Assembly: GCA_027451525.1 (NCBI GenBank)
Contig: DAIDJF010000040.1
Coordinates: 1 to 52,098 of the forward strand
DNA length: 52,098 nt
Source: Ktedonobacterales bacterium
Lineage (GTDB): Bacteria; Chloroflexota; Ktedonobacteria; Ktedonobacterales; Ktedonobacteraceae
Direction of reading: 5' to 3'
The translations under genes and the position numbers were made by a program. Shown in pieces: positions 26,207 through 34,274 of this stretch (the first letter of the stretch is position 1; every line of letters starts with the position of its first letter). Under the pieces are notes generated by a model. The model saw only the letters and a list, made by a program, of their open reading frames with translations, did not search any database and had not been told where the DNA came from.

Positions 26207-26602
26207 TTATAGAATACGTCCTGTTACTACCTTGATCTGCCAGAGTGCCCATAAGGTGACCGCACTCACCAGGACGCCAGCGGCCCAATTGCTCCACGCG
26301 ATGCCGTTCATATAGCCATAGCCAAGAAGCCAGGGCGCGATAAAAAGCCAGATACCAACCAGTACATTGAGAATGCCTGCTAAGGCTCGTCCGCCCGTGA
26401 CTACTTCATAGAGTGATATGCCGATGATGATCGCGCTAAAAATCCAGGTGTTCCAGGCGGGTGCGTCCGTCATCCACATAACCGAGTACCAAGGTGCCAC
26501 AAACAAAATGATGCCCAGTATGATGTTGAGAATCCACCAACGTACTGCGCGTTGCGCGATCTGCTCCTCATTGTCTGTAAATGCGGCCTGCGAGTGAATC
26601 AT
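26207..26602 (-). CDS. SPW-repeat membrane protein
   Basis: A 131-residue integral membrane protein with four hydrophobic helices. Two SPW-type repeats are visible: ILFVAPWYSVMW and WLFIAPWLLGYGY, each with the APW core and followed by WN/WSNW. Function of the family is unknown. It ends six bases from the convergent kinase gene. Confidence 0.82.
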   Translation of the reverse strand: MIHSQAAFTDNEEQIAQRAVRWWILNIILGIILFVAPWYSVMWMTDAPAWNTWIFSAIIIGISLYEVVTGGRALAGILNVLVGIWLFIAPWLLGYGYMNGIAWSNWAAGVLVSAVTLWALWQIKVVTGRIL

Positions 26603-26702
26603 TGCTAACCACCTTTCTTCTCTTCTTTACCAATAGCTGTAACCGATAATTCTTGTTGGCTCTTCTTCTCTATTACACGGGTCAGAAGCAAAGAAAGGAA
26701 AT

Positions 26703-28028
26703 TCATCTAATGCGCTCTTTGTCTTTTGATGGGCGCACGAGAACCTTGTCAATGCGGCGTCCATCCATATCTACAATCTCGAAGGTGACTGTGCCAATCG
26801 TCACGGTATCCCCTACAGTGGGAATGCGTCCCATGTGGGCAAGAATCATGCCTGCCAGCGTGTGGTATTCACCCTGTTCCTCTTCCTCTTCTGGCGGTGC
26901 AGGGACGCCAATGCGTTGCCAAACCTCGTCATGCGCTACCATCGCGTCTACCAGCCAGCTCCCGTCTTCACGTTTAACAAACGGCGGTGTTTCAGGGGCA
27001 TCATACTCATCCTGGATCTCGCCCACTAACTCTTCCACCATATCCTCTAACGTTACTAAACCAATCACCTGACTATACTCATCAACGACAATGCCCAGGT
27101 GAATGCCGTTGCGGCGAAATGTTGTCATCAGATCATCGGCATGCTGATATTCGGAGACAAAGAAGGGCGGACGCGCAATTTTCGTCAGGTCCGCCTGCTC
27201 ATCGTCATGGATGCGTAGCAGGTCTTTGGCATAAATAATACCGATGATGTTATCGAGTGTATCCTGAAAAAGTGGTAAACGGCTGTAACCGGATTTCAGA
27301 AACGTGTCTATCACGTCCTTGATAGACGTGCCAACCTCAATAGCAACAATCTCTGTACGCGGCGTCAGGATAGAACTCACTGGTCGATCAGTGAAACGGA
27401 AAACGCGACTAATAAATTCTTCCTCTCCCGTCTCGACAGTTCCGCTAACCATGCCCTCGCGTGCCAGATAGACGATATCTTCCTCTGTTACTGGCGTGGC
27501 CTGTGTTTTAGACCTGCCGAGCAAGAAAAGAATGGCCCCGACCGAGCCGTTTAAGATTGCGATTACAGGACGGAGCAGGCCGGAGAGCATAATCATAAAC
27601 GCGGCGGACCAGATAGCAATGCGTTCCGCTGACTGTAACGCGAGTCGTTTGGGCACCAGTTCACCAATGACGAGCGAAAAGTAGGTGAGGAGCAGAACAA
27701 CAATGGCGAGTGCGATAGAAGATGCATAGGGCCTAAACGCGGGGAGTAGCGCGATCAGTTGGGCAAGCGGCGCGCTGATGTTCGCGCCAGTGAAAGCGGC
27801 CGCTAGCGTGCTGATCAGCGTGATCCCAACCTGGACGGTTGCCAGAAAACGATCTGGCTGTTCCGCCAGACTGAGAGCCTGACGCGCCCTGCTATCACCT
27901 TCATCGGCCTGTTGTTGTAGCCGACTTTTGCGCGCAGAAACAATCGCAATCTCTGCCGCCGCGAAAAAGCCGTTCGCGAAAATAAGAAGAAATGTAATAG
28001 CGATTTCTATGCCAAACGCGCTAGTCAT
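26703..28028 (-). CDS. CNNM/CorC-family transporter-like protein (DUF21-CBS-CorC)
   Basis: A 441-residue protein with the full hemolysin-related layout. The N-terminal DUF21 membrane domain has four helices (about 1-190, with FFAAAEIAIVSARKSRL). Two CBS domains follow (about 205-330; VSSILTPRTEIVAIE, IGIIYAKDLL, LVTLEDMVEELVGEI), then a C-terminal CorC_HlyC domain (about 345-430). Family members affect magnesium or other divalent cation homeostasis. The hemolysin name is historical. It stands alone, with hairpins on either side. Confidence 0.9.
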   Translation of the reverse strand: MTSAFGIEIAITFLLIFANGFFAAAEIAIVSARKSRLQQQADEGDSRARQALSLAEQPDRFLATVQVGITLISTLAAAFTGANISAPLAQLIALLPAFRPYASSIALAIVVLLLTYFSLVIGELVPKRLALQSAERIAIWSAAFMIMLSGLLRPVIAILNGSVGAILFLLGRSKTQATPVTEEDIVYLAREGMVSGTVETGEEEFISRVFRFTDRPVSSILTPRTEIVAIEVGTSIKDVIDTFLKSGYSRLPLFQDTLDNIIGIIYAKDLLRIHDDEQADLTKIARPPFFVSEYQHADDLMTTFRRNGIHLGIVVDEYSQVIGLVTLEDMVEELVGEIQDEYDAPETPPFVKREDGSWLVDAMVAHDEVWQRIGVPAPPEEEEEQGEYHTLAGMILAHMGRIPTVGDTVTIGTVTFEIVDMDGRRIDKVLVRPSKDKERIR

Positions 28029-28176
28029 ACCACCATCCCCTGCTTAATAAAGAAGATCTTGTTTCTGTATCTGAATAGTTCCTATTCTAGCATACACGAA
28101 GCAGAGTGAGGGAATGGGCAAGTCGTTTAGTGGTATGAGCCATAAGGGATAAAGTGCAGCTGTTCAAAAGCTTTGG

Positions 28177-28237
28177 CTAGCAGCAGCAGTAAACAGCCCC
28201 AGTGCACCGCACTGGGGCTGTTTACTGCTGCTGCTAG
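28177..28237 (-). terminator. Perfect 29-bp hairpin after the EtfD-like gene
   Basis: Arms 28177-28205 and 28209-28237 are perfect inverted copies (CTAGCAGCAGCAGTAAACAG and onward) with a 3-base loop ACC. It begins five bases beyond the stop of the minus-strand gene, and on that strand it is followed by CCAAAGCTTTTG. The stem is longer than usual terminators. It most likely ends the etf transcript, but an inserted palindrome is also possible. Confidence 0.7.
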
Positions 28238-28241
28238 ATTG

Positions 28242-30326
28242 TTACTTTTTGTCGATTGCGCGGACAATGATCTCGGAGATATCCTCGATCTTCAGTTTGT
28301 CCTCGGCCTCGACGCCCTTCACGCCATCCTCGAACATCGTGATGCAGAAGGGACACGCGGCTGCAACTACCTCGGCTTCGGTCTCCAGTGCTTCCTTAAT
28401 ACGCGTCTGGTTGACACGCGCGCCGATTTTCTCTTCCATCCATGCACGTCCGCCGCCACCACCACAGCAGAAGCTCTTGCTTTTATGGCGGCGCATCTCC
28501 GTCACGCCGTTGCTGTTGATAACGGTCAGTACGCGGCGTGGCTCTTCATAGACGCCGTTGTAGCGTCCGATGTAGCAGGGATCGTGGTAGGTCAGTTTGC
28601 GTTTGTCAAAGCCTTCCGGCAGGGTGAGCTGTTCATTTTCCAGCAGCGTATTGATGAAGACGGTGTGATGCACCACTTCGTAATTGCCGCCCAATTGCGT
28701 ATACTCGTTCTTGATCGTGTTGAAGCAGTGCGGACAGGCCGTAAGAATCGTGCGCTGTTTGCTGGCTCCATGCCCGTTGTGCCCGTTAGCATCGGCGAGA
28801 TTGAAGCCATAGCCATTGAGCGTCTCAATATTCTGCTGGGCTTGCATCTGCCAGAGGTACTCGTTGCCGATACGCCGTGCCGGATCGCCCGTACAGGACT
28901 CTTCGGGACCGAGAATGGCGAAATTGACCTTTGCCGCTAGCAGGATTTTCGCGACGGCGGTGGCAACGCTCTTGTTGCGCTGGTCGAACGAACCCATACA
29001 GCCAACCCAATAGAGCACGTCGGCGTCGGGATTCTCCGCCATCAGCGGGATACCCAGGCCAGCGGCCCACTCGGCGCGTTTGTCGTTGCTGATCTCCCAG
29101 GGGTTGCCGTTGCGCTCGATATTGTTCAGGACCGAGACGCTTTCGGGCGGGAACTCGCTCTCTTCCATGACTAAATGGCGGCGCATATCGACAATCTTTG
29201 GCACATGCTCGATGGCGACCGGACAAATCTCCATGCAGGCCATACACGTTGTGCAAGCCCACAGCGCGTCCTGGCTGATGATGCCGCCGACCATTGCCTC
29301 GCTGGCATGGTGGGAACCCTCAATGCGCGTATCGAATTTGACGAAGAGCGAATTTTCACCAAGAATTTCGTCACTGCGCGCGAAAACCGCCTCTTTCACG
29401 CCCAGAATGATCTCTTTCGGCTTGAGCGGCTTGCCCGTGTTATTGGCGGGACAAACCGTGTTACAGCGTCCGCACTCTGTGCAGGCGTAGCCGTCCAGCA
29501 GTTGTTTCCATGTGAACTGTTCAGCTTTTGAGACCCCGTAGTCCTCGCGCTCCTCGATATTCTCCATCAGTGGAAGCGCGCCCTTTGGCTTGTAGTTCTG
29601 GAAGAAGACATTAAAGGGCGTTGCCAGCAGATGCAGGTGTTTAGAGCGCGGCAGGTAGATCAGGAAACCAAAGACGGTCGCGAGGTGTAGCCACCAGAAG
29701 GTGCGATACCAGATCGTGTCGGCATAGGTCCCCCAACTCGTGAAGAGTGGACCAAATGTTGCGCCAATTGGCGTCCAGGCGGCCCCATGACTTGCCGCGA
29801 ACTCAAAGCTCTCGACGAGTGCCAGCGTAAGCAGGACCAAGAAGATCAAGCCCAGAATGATGAAGCCATCCCAGGGACCGTGCAGACTGCTTTCAAGCTG
29901 CTTGGGACGCACGATGCCGCGTCGAATTGCGAAGACGATCAGCGCGACCAGGACCAGCACGACAAAGGTATCGAGTATGCTGGCGAAGACAGGGTTGTCA
30001 CCGATCAGGGGAAAACTACCATTAAAAGCACCAAGCATTAAGTTGAGAAGACCGAACTGAATAATGATAAAGCCCCAGAAGGTGAAGAAGTGTGCGATAC
30101 CAGGGATGGGGTCACGCAGGACACCACTTTGGCCCAGCACGACCTGAAAGATAGAGCCGAAACGATCATCGAGACGGTCGGTGCGATCTTCCGGGCGTGC
30201 CTTCGCGAGCAAGGTTACCAGTTTCCCTGCGCGCAGACCAAAAAGGCCCAGTGCGGCTATAACAAGTAGCACAAATAATACAGTGCCGACCCATCCCCCA
30301 GTTGGCGAAATGACAGGGGGTGTCAT
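28242..30326 (-). CDS. Membrane iron-sulfur oxidoreductase, EtfD-like (ETF:menaquinone oxidoreductase)
   Basis: A 694-residue protein with the layout of mycobacterial EtfD/HdrD-like proteins. The N-terminal membrane domain resembles a nitrate reductase gamma/heme b subunit (about 1-250, at least five helices). A double 4Fe-4S ferredoxin domain follows (CTECGRCNTVCP and CTTCMACMEICP). Two CCG domains then occur (CPHCFNTIKNEY, YHDPCYIGRYN, CCGGGGGRAWMEEK, AACPFCITMFEDG). It is proposed to take electrons from reduced EtfBA and give them to menaquinone. Its location downstream of etfB-etfA supports this. GGAGG precedes the ATG. A toxin-antitoxin pair separates it from etfA. Confidence 0.88.
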   Translation of the reverse strand: MTPPVISPTGGWVGTVLFVLLVIAALGLFGLRAGKLVTLLAKARPEDRTDRLDDRFGSIFQVVLGQSGVLRDPIPGIAHFFTFWGFIIIQFGLLNLMLGAFNGSFPLIGDNPVFASILDTFVVLVLVALIVFAIRRGIVRPKQLESSLHGPWDGFIILGLIFLVLLTLALVESFEFAASHGAAWTPIGATFGPLFTSWGTYADTIWYRTFWWLHLATVFGFLIYLPRSKHLHLLATPFNVFFQNYKPKGALPLMENIEEREDYGVSKAEQFTWKQLLDGYACTECGRCNTVCPANNTGKPLKPKEIILGVKEAVFARSDEILGENSLFVKFDTRIEGSHHASEAMVGGIISQDALWACTTCMACMEICPVAIEHVPKIVDMRRHLVMEESEFPPESVSVLNNIERNGNPWEISNDKRAEWAAGLGIPLMAENPDADVLYWVGCMGSFDQRNKSVATAVAKILLAAKVNFAILGPEESCTGDPARRIGNEYLWQMQAQQNIETLNGYGFNLADANGHNGHGASKQRTILTACPHCFNTIKNEYTQLGGNYEVVHHTVFINTLLENEQLTLPEGFDKRKLTYHDPCYIGRYNGVYEEPRRVLTVINSNGVTEMRRHKSKSFCCGGGGGRAWMEEKIGARVNQTRIKEALETEAEVVAAACPFCITMFEDGVKGVEAEDKLKIEDISEIIVRAIDKK

Positions 30327-30344
30327 AAAAAACCTCCGCTCTTA

Positions 30345-30734
30345 TTACCATTGCTCAAGAGAAAGATCAGTAACCCATGTAAAATGTAGATCTCGAGCTG
30401 CAAGGGTAAGTTGGTATTGCATTGCTGTTGCTGCTATCCAAAGGTCATTATCGGGAATCATAAGTCCTTTTGTACGTTGCTCGTGCTTTATATATCCATA
30501 AGTTTGGGCAGTTATGCTATTTACATCAAGCACAGTAATGGCCTTTGCAAGAGCATTTACTTCAGCTAGACTCTTATGGACATTTACTGAGTGTTCTGCA
30601 CCATAATACAGTTCACCTAATGCAACAGTAGATACATAGAGTGCATGGGATTCAGCAATCCTCTGGTGTATGTTGGCATCTTGCTTTAATGAAAGCACAA
30701 GTACGCTGGAGTCTAGCAAGTAACTGTTATTCAT
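30345..30734 (-). CDS. vapC: PIN-domain toxin, VapC-like
   Basis: A 129-residue PIN-domain RNase. Acidic residues sit where the Mg-binding quartet is expected: Asp8 in YLLDSSVLV, Glu in ALGELYYGAE (about 41) and Asp in MIPDNDLWIAATA (about 95-97), with a further Asp in AARDLHF. VapC toxins cleave tRNA or rRNA loops when freed from antitoxin. Its start overlaps the antitoxin stop by eight bases. The module lies inside the etf group, 18 bases before the EtfD-like gene and on the same strand. Confidence 0.88.
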   Translation of the reverse strand: MNNSYLLDSSVLVLSLKQDANIHQRIAESHALYVSTVALGELYYGAEHSVNVHKSLAEVNALAKAITVLDVNSITAQTYGYIKHEQRTKGLMIPDNDLWIAATAMQYQLTLAARDLHFTWVTDLSLEQW

Positions 30735-30975
30735 CTTGTTCTACCTTTTCGCAATCTTCCAGAGCTTTTTCTATTGCTTCTGCATCTTCTTGTGGGAGTT
30801 TAAAACGAAGAAGCTCACGTCCAGGTGTTCCCGATGGAAGAGGCGATGTTGGAAGAGGAGATGATACAGCTCGGTCGGTTTGGACTAACCCTTGAGCAAA
30901 TTCGAGTACCCGTTGTTGTGAAGCGGGCGAGAGTTGCTCTACAAGAGTGCGCAGTTCATCAAAGATGGTTGCCAT
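30727..30975 (-). CDS. Antitoxin of the PIN toxin
   Basis: An 82-residue protein immediately upstream of, and overlapping, the PIN toxin. The N-terminal half is helical (FDELRTLVEQLSPASQQRVLEF), resembling the helical antitoxins often paired with PIN toxins. A short Ser/Pro hinge and an acidic tail (EDAEAIEKALEDCEKVEQDE) follow, typical of a toxin-neutralising segment. It has no recognisable AbrB or ribbon-helix-helix domain, so the DNA-binding class is not settled. CAGGAG precedes the ATG. Confidence 0.75.
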   Translation of the reverse strand: MATIFDELRTLVEQLSPASQQRVLEFAQGLVQTDRAVSSPLPTSPLPSGTPGRELLRFKLPQEDAEAIEKALEDCEKVEQDE

Positions 30976-31048
30976 GTCTTTCTCCTGTTCTTCTGGTCTA
31001 GCTCTCGCCCTATTGTAACATTGATAGAATAAAAATTCTACAACTGCA

Positions 31049-32014
31049 CTATGCTTTGCGTTTCTTGACCTCTTCGGTCAGTTTGGGCAGGATGGTCAGG
31101 GCATCGCCAATAATGCCAAAATCTGCTACCGAGAAGATGGGAGCGTTCTCGTCTTTATTGATGGCGACGATATATTTGGAACCCTTCATACCCGCGAGGT
31201 GTTGGATGGCTCCACTGATCCCTGCCGCGACATACAGTGTTGGCTTAACGGTCTTACCTGTCTGTCCCACCTGATAGCTGTATGGCAGCCAGCCAGCGTC
31301 AACAATGGCACGGGTTGCGCCAGGTGCGCCGCCCAATGCTGTTGCCAGCTCTTCGACAAGGTGGAAATTTTCGGCTTTGCCCAGACCACGTCCGCCGCCG
31401 ACCACCACAGTGGCATCTTCGAGGGCAGGACCTGTGCTTTCAACTTCGACGCTCTCCAAAATCTTGATGCTCTGTGAGGCGGCACTGATCGTTGCGCTAA
31501 TCGTCTCGATCTCTGCCGTTCTGCCCTCGTAGCGTTCCACGGAGAAGGCTTTCGGGCGCACCAGCACGATGCCTGTTCCTTGCTGGGGATGGGTCGCGGT
31601 CACCACGTTTTCACCGCCCCAGGGGACTGTGACTTTAAGGCCATCACCATCAAAAGCTAGATCGGTTGCATCAGTGATTAAACCCATATTGTTGCGCACG
31701 TTCAGACGGGCCGCGATATCGCGCAGTTCGTAGGTGGTGGCGAGCAGTAAGAGGGCGGGTTGATGCTGTTTGAGCAACGCGCTCATTGTCTCGACGGCGG
31801 GTAGCGTCAGATAGGTGTCGTAGGTGGCATCGGCATGGATATAGACTTTTTCTGCCCCATACTCACCCAATGTAGAAGCGGCTTCAGCAGCAGCGGCTCC
31901 CAGGATAATTGCCTCGGCACGCCCTAGTTTCGCTGCCTTGCCCAGAACTTCCAGCGAGGAGCGCACAGGTTTGCCATTGTCTAGTTCAATCAATACCCAG
32001 ATTGTATTTGCCAT
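31049..32014 (-). CDS. etfA: Electron transfer flavoprotein subunit alpha
   Basis: The 321-residue FAD-carrying subunit of ETF, which accepts electrons from acyl-CoA dehydrogenases. The C-terminal FAD domain has [29 protein letters not shown] and the [19 protein letters not shown] signature, ending [21 protein letters not shown] precedes the ATG. It lies 138 bases after etfB, a gap that carries short repeats. Confidence 0.96.
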   Translation of the reverse strand: MANTIWVLIELDNGKPVRSSLEVLGKAAKLGRAEAIILGAAAAEAASTLGEYGAEKVYIHADATYDTYLTLPAVETMSALLKQHQPALLLLATTYELRDIAARLNVRNNMGLITDATDLAFDGDGLKVTVPWGGENVVTATHPQQGTGIVLVRPKAFSVERYEGRTAEIETISATISAASQSIKILESVEVESTGPALEDATVVVGGGRGLGKAENFHLVEELATALGGAPGATRAIVDAGWLPYSYQVGQTGKTVKPTLYVAAGISGAIQHLAGMKGSKYIVAINKDENAPIFSVADFGIIGDALTILPKLTEEVKKRKA

Positions 32015-32038
32015 GTTTCCGTTCTCCTTCTTTCCTGC

Positions 32039-32140
32039 CCTGAGCGAAGCTAGACGCCTTCTTTCTCGACCTGAGCGAAGCTAGACGCGCAGCGTCGTTG
32101 GTCGAGATTTCAAACGTAGCGTCGTTGGGCAAGATTTCAA
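32039..32140. repeat. Paired short direct repeats between etfB and etfA
   Basis: CCTGAGCGAAGCTAGACGC occurs at 32039-32057 and 32070-32088 (the first copy preceded by C). A 23-base unit beginning AGCGTCGTTGG occurs at 32091-32113 and 32118-32140 with two mismatches. CTCGACC (32066-32072) and GGTCGAG (32100-32106) are inverted around GACGC-GCA-GCGTC. Together they make a structured spacer in the etfB-etfA message. Confidence 0.65.
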
Positions 32141-32152
32141 CCCCTTGTGGAC

Positions 32153-32938
32153 CTAGAGCAATTGGTATCGCTGCAAGAAATCAGCGATCTGCTGTGCCGC
32201 GTTGCCATCGTCTTTCATGACCTGTCCGGCTGCGCGAGCCTCGACCTTGCCGATCACAAGGACGCGCTCACGTGCTCCAGCTTCGCCGACCTGAGAGGGA
32301 TCAATAGCCAGGTCTTTGAGTGTGAGCTGACTAAATGGCTTCTTCTTCGCCCCCATGATGCCCTTCATCGTGGGATAAATGGCTTCAAACGAGCCACTGG
32401 CAATGGTGACGACAGCGGGCAATGGGCATTCAACCGTCTTGTATCCTGTAGGAGTGACGCGCTTAATAACGGCTTTCTGGCCTTCTACTTTGATTTCACG
32501 CGCAAAGGTAAGTTGTGGAAGACCGAGGAACTCGGCAATGCCACCAGGGACCATGCCCGTGTAGCCATCCGTACTCTCTGTTGAGCAGCAAATCAGATCT
32601 GCCCCCTCTTTTTTCAGTACCGCTGCCAGGACACGCGCCGTACTAAGGGCGTCGGAACCTGCCAGAGCTGCGTCTGTCACGAGAATTGCTCTATCCGCAC
32701 CCATCGCGAGGGCGCGTCGCATGGCTTCCTGCGCACTGGCTGGTCCCATACTGACTACTACCACTTCACTGCTGCCCAGGGTGTCGCGCAGCTTGATAGC
32801 TGCGGAAATAGTACTTTCATCTCCGGGGTCAAGCACGAGCGTCATACCGCTGCGCACCAGGCGTTTGGTTGCGGGATCGAGCTTGCCGAGCGTTGTATTT
32901 GGGTCGGGAACCTGTTTCACACAGACAAAAATCTTCAT
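32153..32938 (-). CDS. etfB: Electron transfer flavoprotein subunit beta
   Basis: The 261-residue AMP-binding subunit of ETF. It begins MKIFVCVKQVPDPNTTL and has ALAMGADRAILVTD. The ETF-beta signature is CPLPAVVTIASGSFEAIYP, followed by KGIMGAKKKP. It is the first gene of the etf group, with a strong promoter about 90-115 bases upstream on the minus strand and a divergent LacI-type regulator. Confidence 0.96.
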   Translation of the reverse strand: MKIFVCVKQVPDPNTTLGKLDPATKRLVRSGMTLVLDPGDESTISAAIKLRDTLGSSEVVVVSMGPASAQEAMRRALAMGADRAILVTDAALAGSDALSTARVLAAVLKKEGADLICCSTESTDGYTGMVPGGIAEFLGLPQLTFAREIKVEGQKAVIKRVTPTGYKTVECPLPAVVTIASGSFEAIYPTMKGIMGAKKKPFSQLTLKDLAIDPSQVGEAGARERVLVIGKVEARAAGQVMKDDGNAAQQIADFLQRYQLL

Positions 32939-33024
32939 CGTCTATTTGCCTCGCCTTTGTATAGATAGGACGTGGGATATCAGGAACTACCCAGCATCGT
33001 TTTTCTGGTTTCCTTAGCTATAAT

Positions 33025-33054
33025 ATTGTACCTGTCTATAAAAGTGGGTGTCAA
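33025..33054 (-). promoter_or_regulatory. etfB promoter
   Basis: On the minus strand a perfect TTGACA (33054-33049), an 18-bp spacer and TACAAT (33030-33025). The transcription start should fall near 33018, about 80 bases before the etfB ATG. It is the best sigma-70-type promoter in this half of the window. Confidence 0.65.
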
Positions 33055-33099
33055 CGTAACCAGCTAACAAAGCTGTGCAAGCTTTCTACTGTCGCGTAT

Positions 33100-33120
33100 G
33101 TTTTGAAACGTTTCCAAAAC
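33100..33120. promoter_or_regulatory. LacI-type operator in the lacI-etfB spacer
   Basis: The 10-bp palindrome GAAACGTTTC (33105-33114) is flanked by inverted arms GTTTTG (33100-33105) and CAAAAC (33115-33120). A central CG in a long palindrome is typical of LacI/GalR-family operators. It lies about 110 bases before the lacI-type gene and 46 bp upstream of the etfB -35 box. It could serve autoregulation and control of the etf genes. Confidence 0.65.
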
Positions 33121-33230
33121 ACTTTACAGGCACATAGAAGTGTGTTACGCTCAACTATAGACTATAAAAGCTCATTTCTATGCAAAATGAGCTTTATCAG
33201 TTTCGGCAAAATTGGGAAGAGGCGAAAAAT

Positions 33231-34229
33231 ATGATGGCAACAATTCATGATGTTGCGCGTATAGCTGGCGTTGGTATCGGCACGGTTTCGCGGGTCATTA
33301 ATAACAGTTCCAATGTGAAGCCTGGCACGCGCGCACGTGTGCTGGAAGCAATTGATCAGCTAGGCTATAAACCCAACCCGATTGCGCGCAGCATGATCTC
33401 GAAACGTACCAATTCTATTGGTGTGATTGCCCCATTCTTTACACGTCCATTTTTTATGGAAGTATTGCAAGGCGTCGAGATGGCAATTGCTACCTATGGC
33501 AAAGAGCTGGTATTGTATAATGTACGTACTGATGAGCAACGCGATCATTGCTTCTCAGATCTGCCGATGCATCGTAAGGTTGATGGGGTGCTTATTCTTT
33601 CGCTCTCACCTGATGATGAGGTGGCGCAAAAATTTCGCCATGTCGGTTTGCCTGTTGTCCTGGTTGATGCCTATAGCCCGTTACTGACGTCGCTTGTGGT
33701 CAATAACAAAGAAGGTGCTTCTCAAGCAATCCGTTATTTGCTACAAGTCGGGCATCGGCGTATCGGTTTTATCAATGGCATTGTTGAAGGTAATTTCAAG
33801 TTCAATCAAGCTACTGACCGTCTGGAAGGCGTGAAATGTGCCTTACAAGAAGCTGGTGTAGCCTTCGACCCAGAGCTGGTAGTCGCGACCGAATGGAACC
33901 GCGTGGGTGGCCGAGATGCAGCGTTCCATTTGTTAACACGCGAGGTGCGTCCCAGTGCGATTTTTGTGGCGTCCGATATCCAGGCCGTTGGTGTGCTGGA
34001 GGCCGCCAGGAGCCTGCATATTCGCGTGCCGGAAGAACTGGCAGTAGTGGGCTTTGATGGAATTGAAATTTCCGAATTGTTGGGTTTGAGTACGGTGCAA
34101 CAACCTATGCGGCAGATGGGTGAAGAAGGTATTCATAAACTGATGACGCTAATTGATGATCCTGCACACCCTCCTGAATTGATCTGGCTGAATACAACGT
34201 TTGTAGAACGTGCTACCACGAGTGGGTAG
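33231..34229 (+). CDS. LacI/GalR-family transcriptional regulator
   Basis: A 332-residue regulator from the ATG at 33231; a second ATG follows at once, and AGAGG lies upstream. The N-terminal helix-turn-helix has TIHDVARIAGVGIGTVSRV and the hinge helix NPIARSMISKR. The C-terminal periplasmic-binding-like domain has IGVIAPFF, GHRRIGFI, PSAIFVASDIQAVGVL and VVGFDGIEIS. The ligand is probably a sugar or metabolite but cannot be read. It is divergent from etfB, with a palindromic operator in the shared spacer, so control of the etf genes is plausible. Confidence 0.9.
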   Translation: MMATIHDVARIAGVGIGTVSRVINNSSNVKPGTRARVLEAIDQLGYKPNPIARSMISKRTNSIGVIAPFFTRPFFMEVLQGVEMAIATYGKELVLYNVRTDEQRDHCFSDLPMHRKVDGVLILSLSPDDEVAQKFRHVGLPVVLVDAYSPLLTSLVVNNKEGASQAIRYLLQVGHRRIGFINGIVEGNFKFNQATDRLEGVKCALQEAGVAFDPELVVATEWNRVGGRDAAFHLLTREVRPSAIFVASDIQAVGVLEAARSLHIRVPEELAVVGFDGIEISELLGLSTVQQPMRQMGEEGIHKLMTLIDDPAHPPELIWLNTTFVERATTSG

Positions 34230-34274
34230 CAGGCTGCTAAAACATTTCTTCACTGGAAAGTAAGATGTGACAGC

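Noticed and set aside
28173..28940. A 255-codon open frame on the plus strand
   Set aside because: It is opposite the EtfD-like gene, runs through the terminator hairpin, and has no domain motif or ribosome site.
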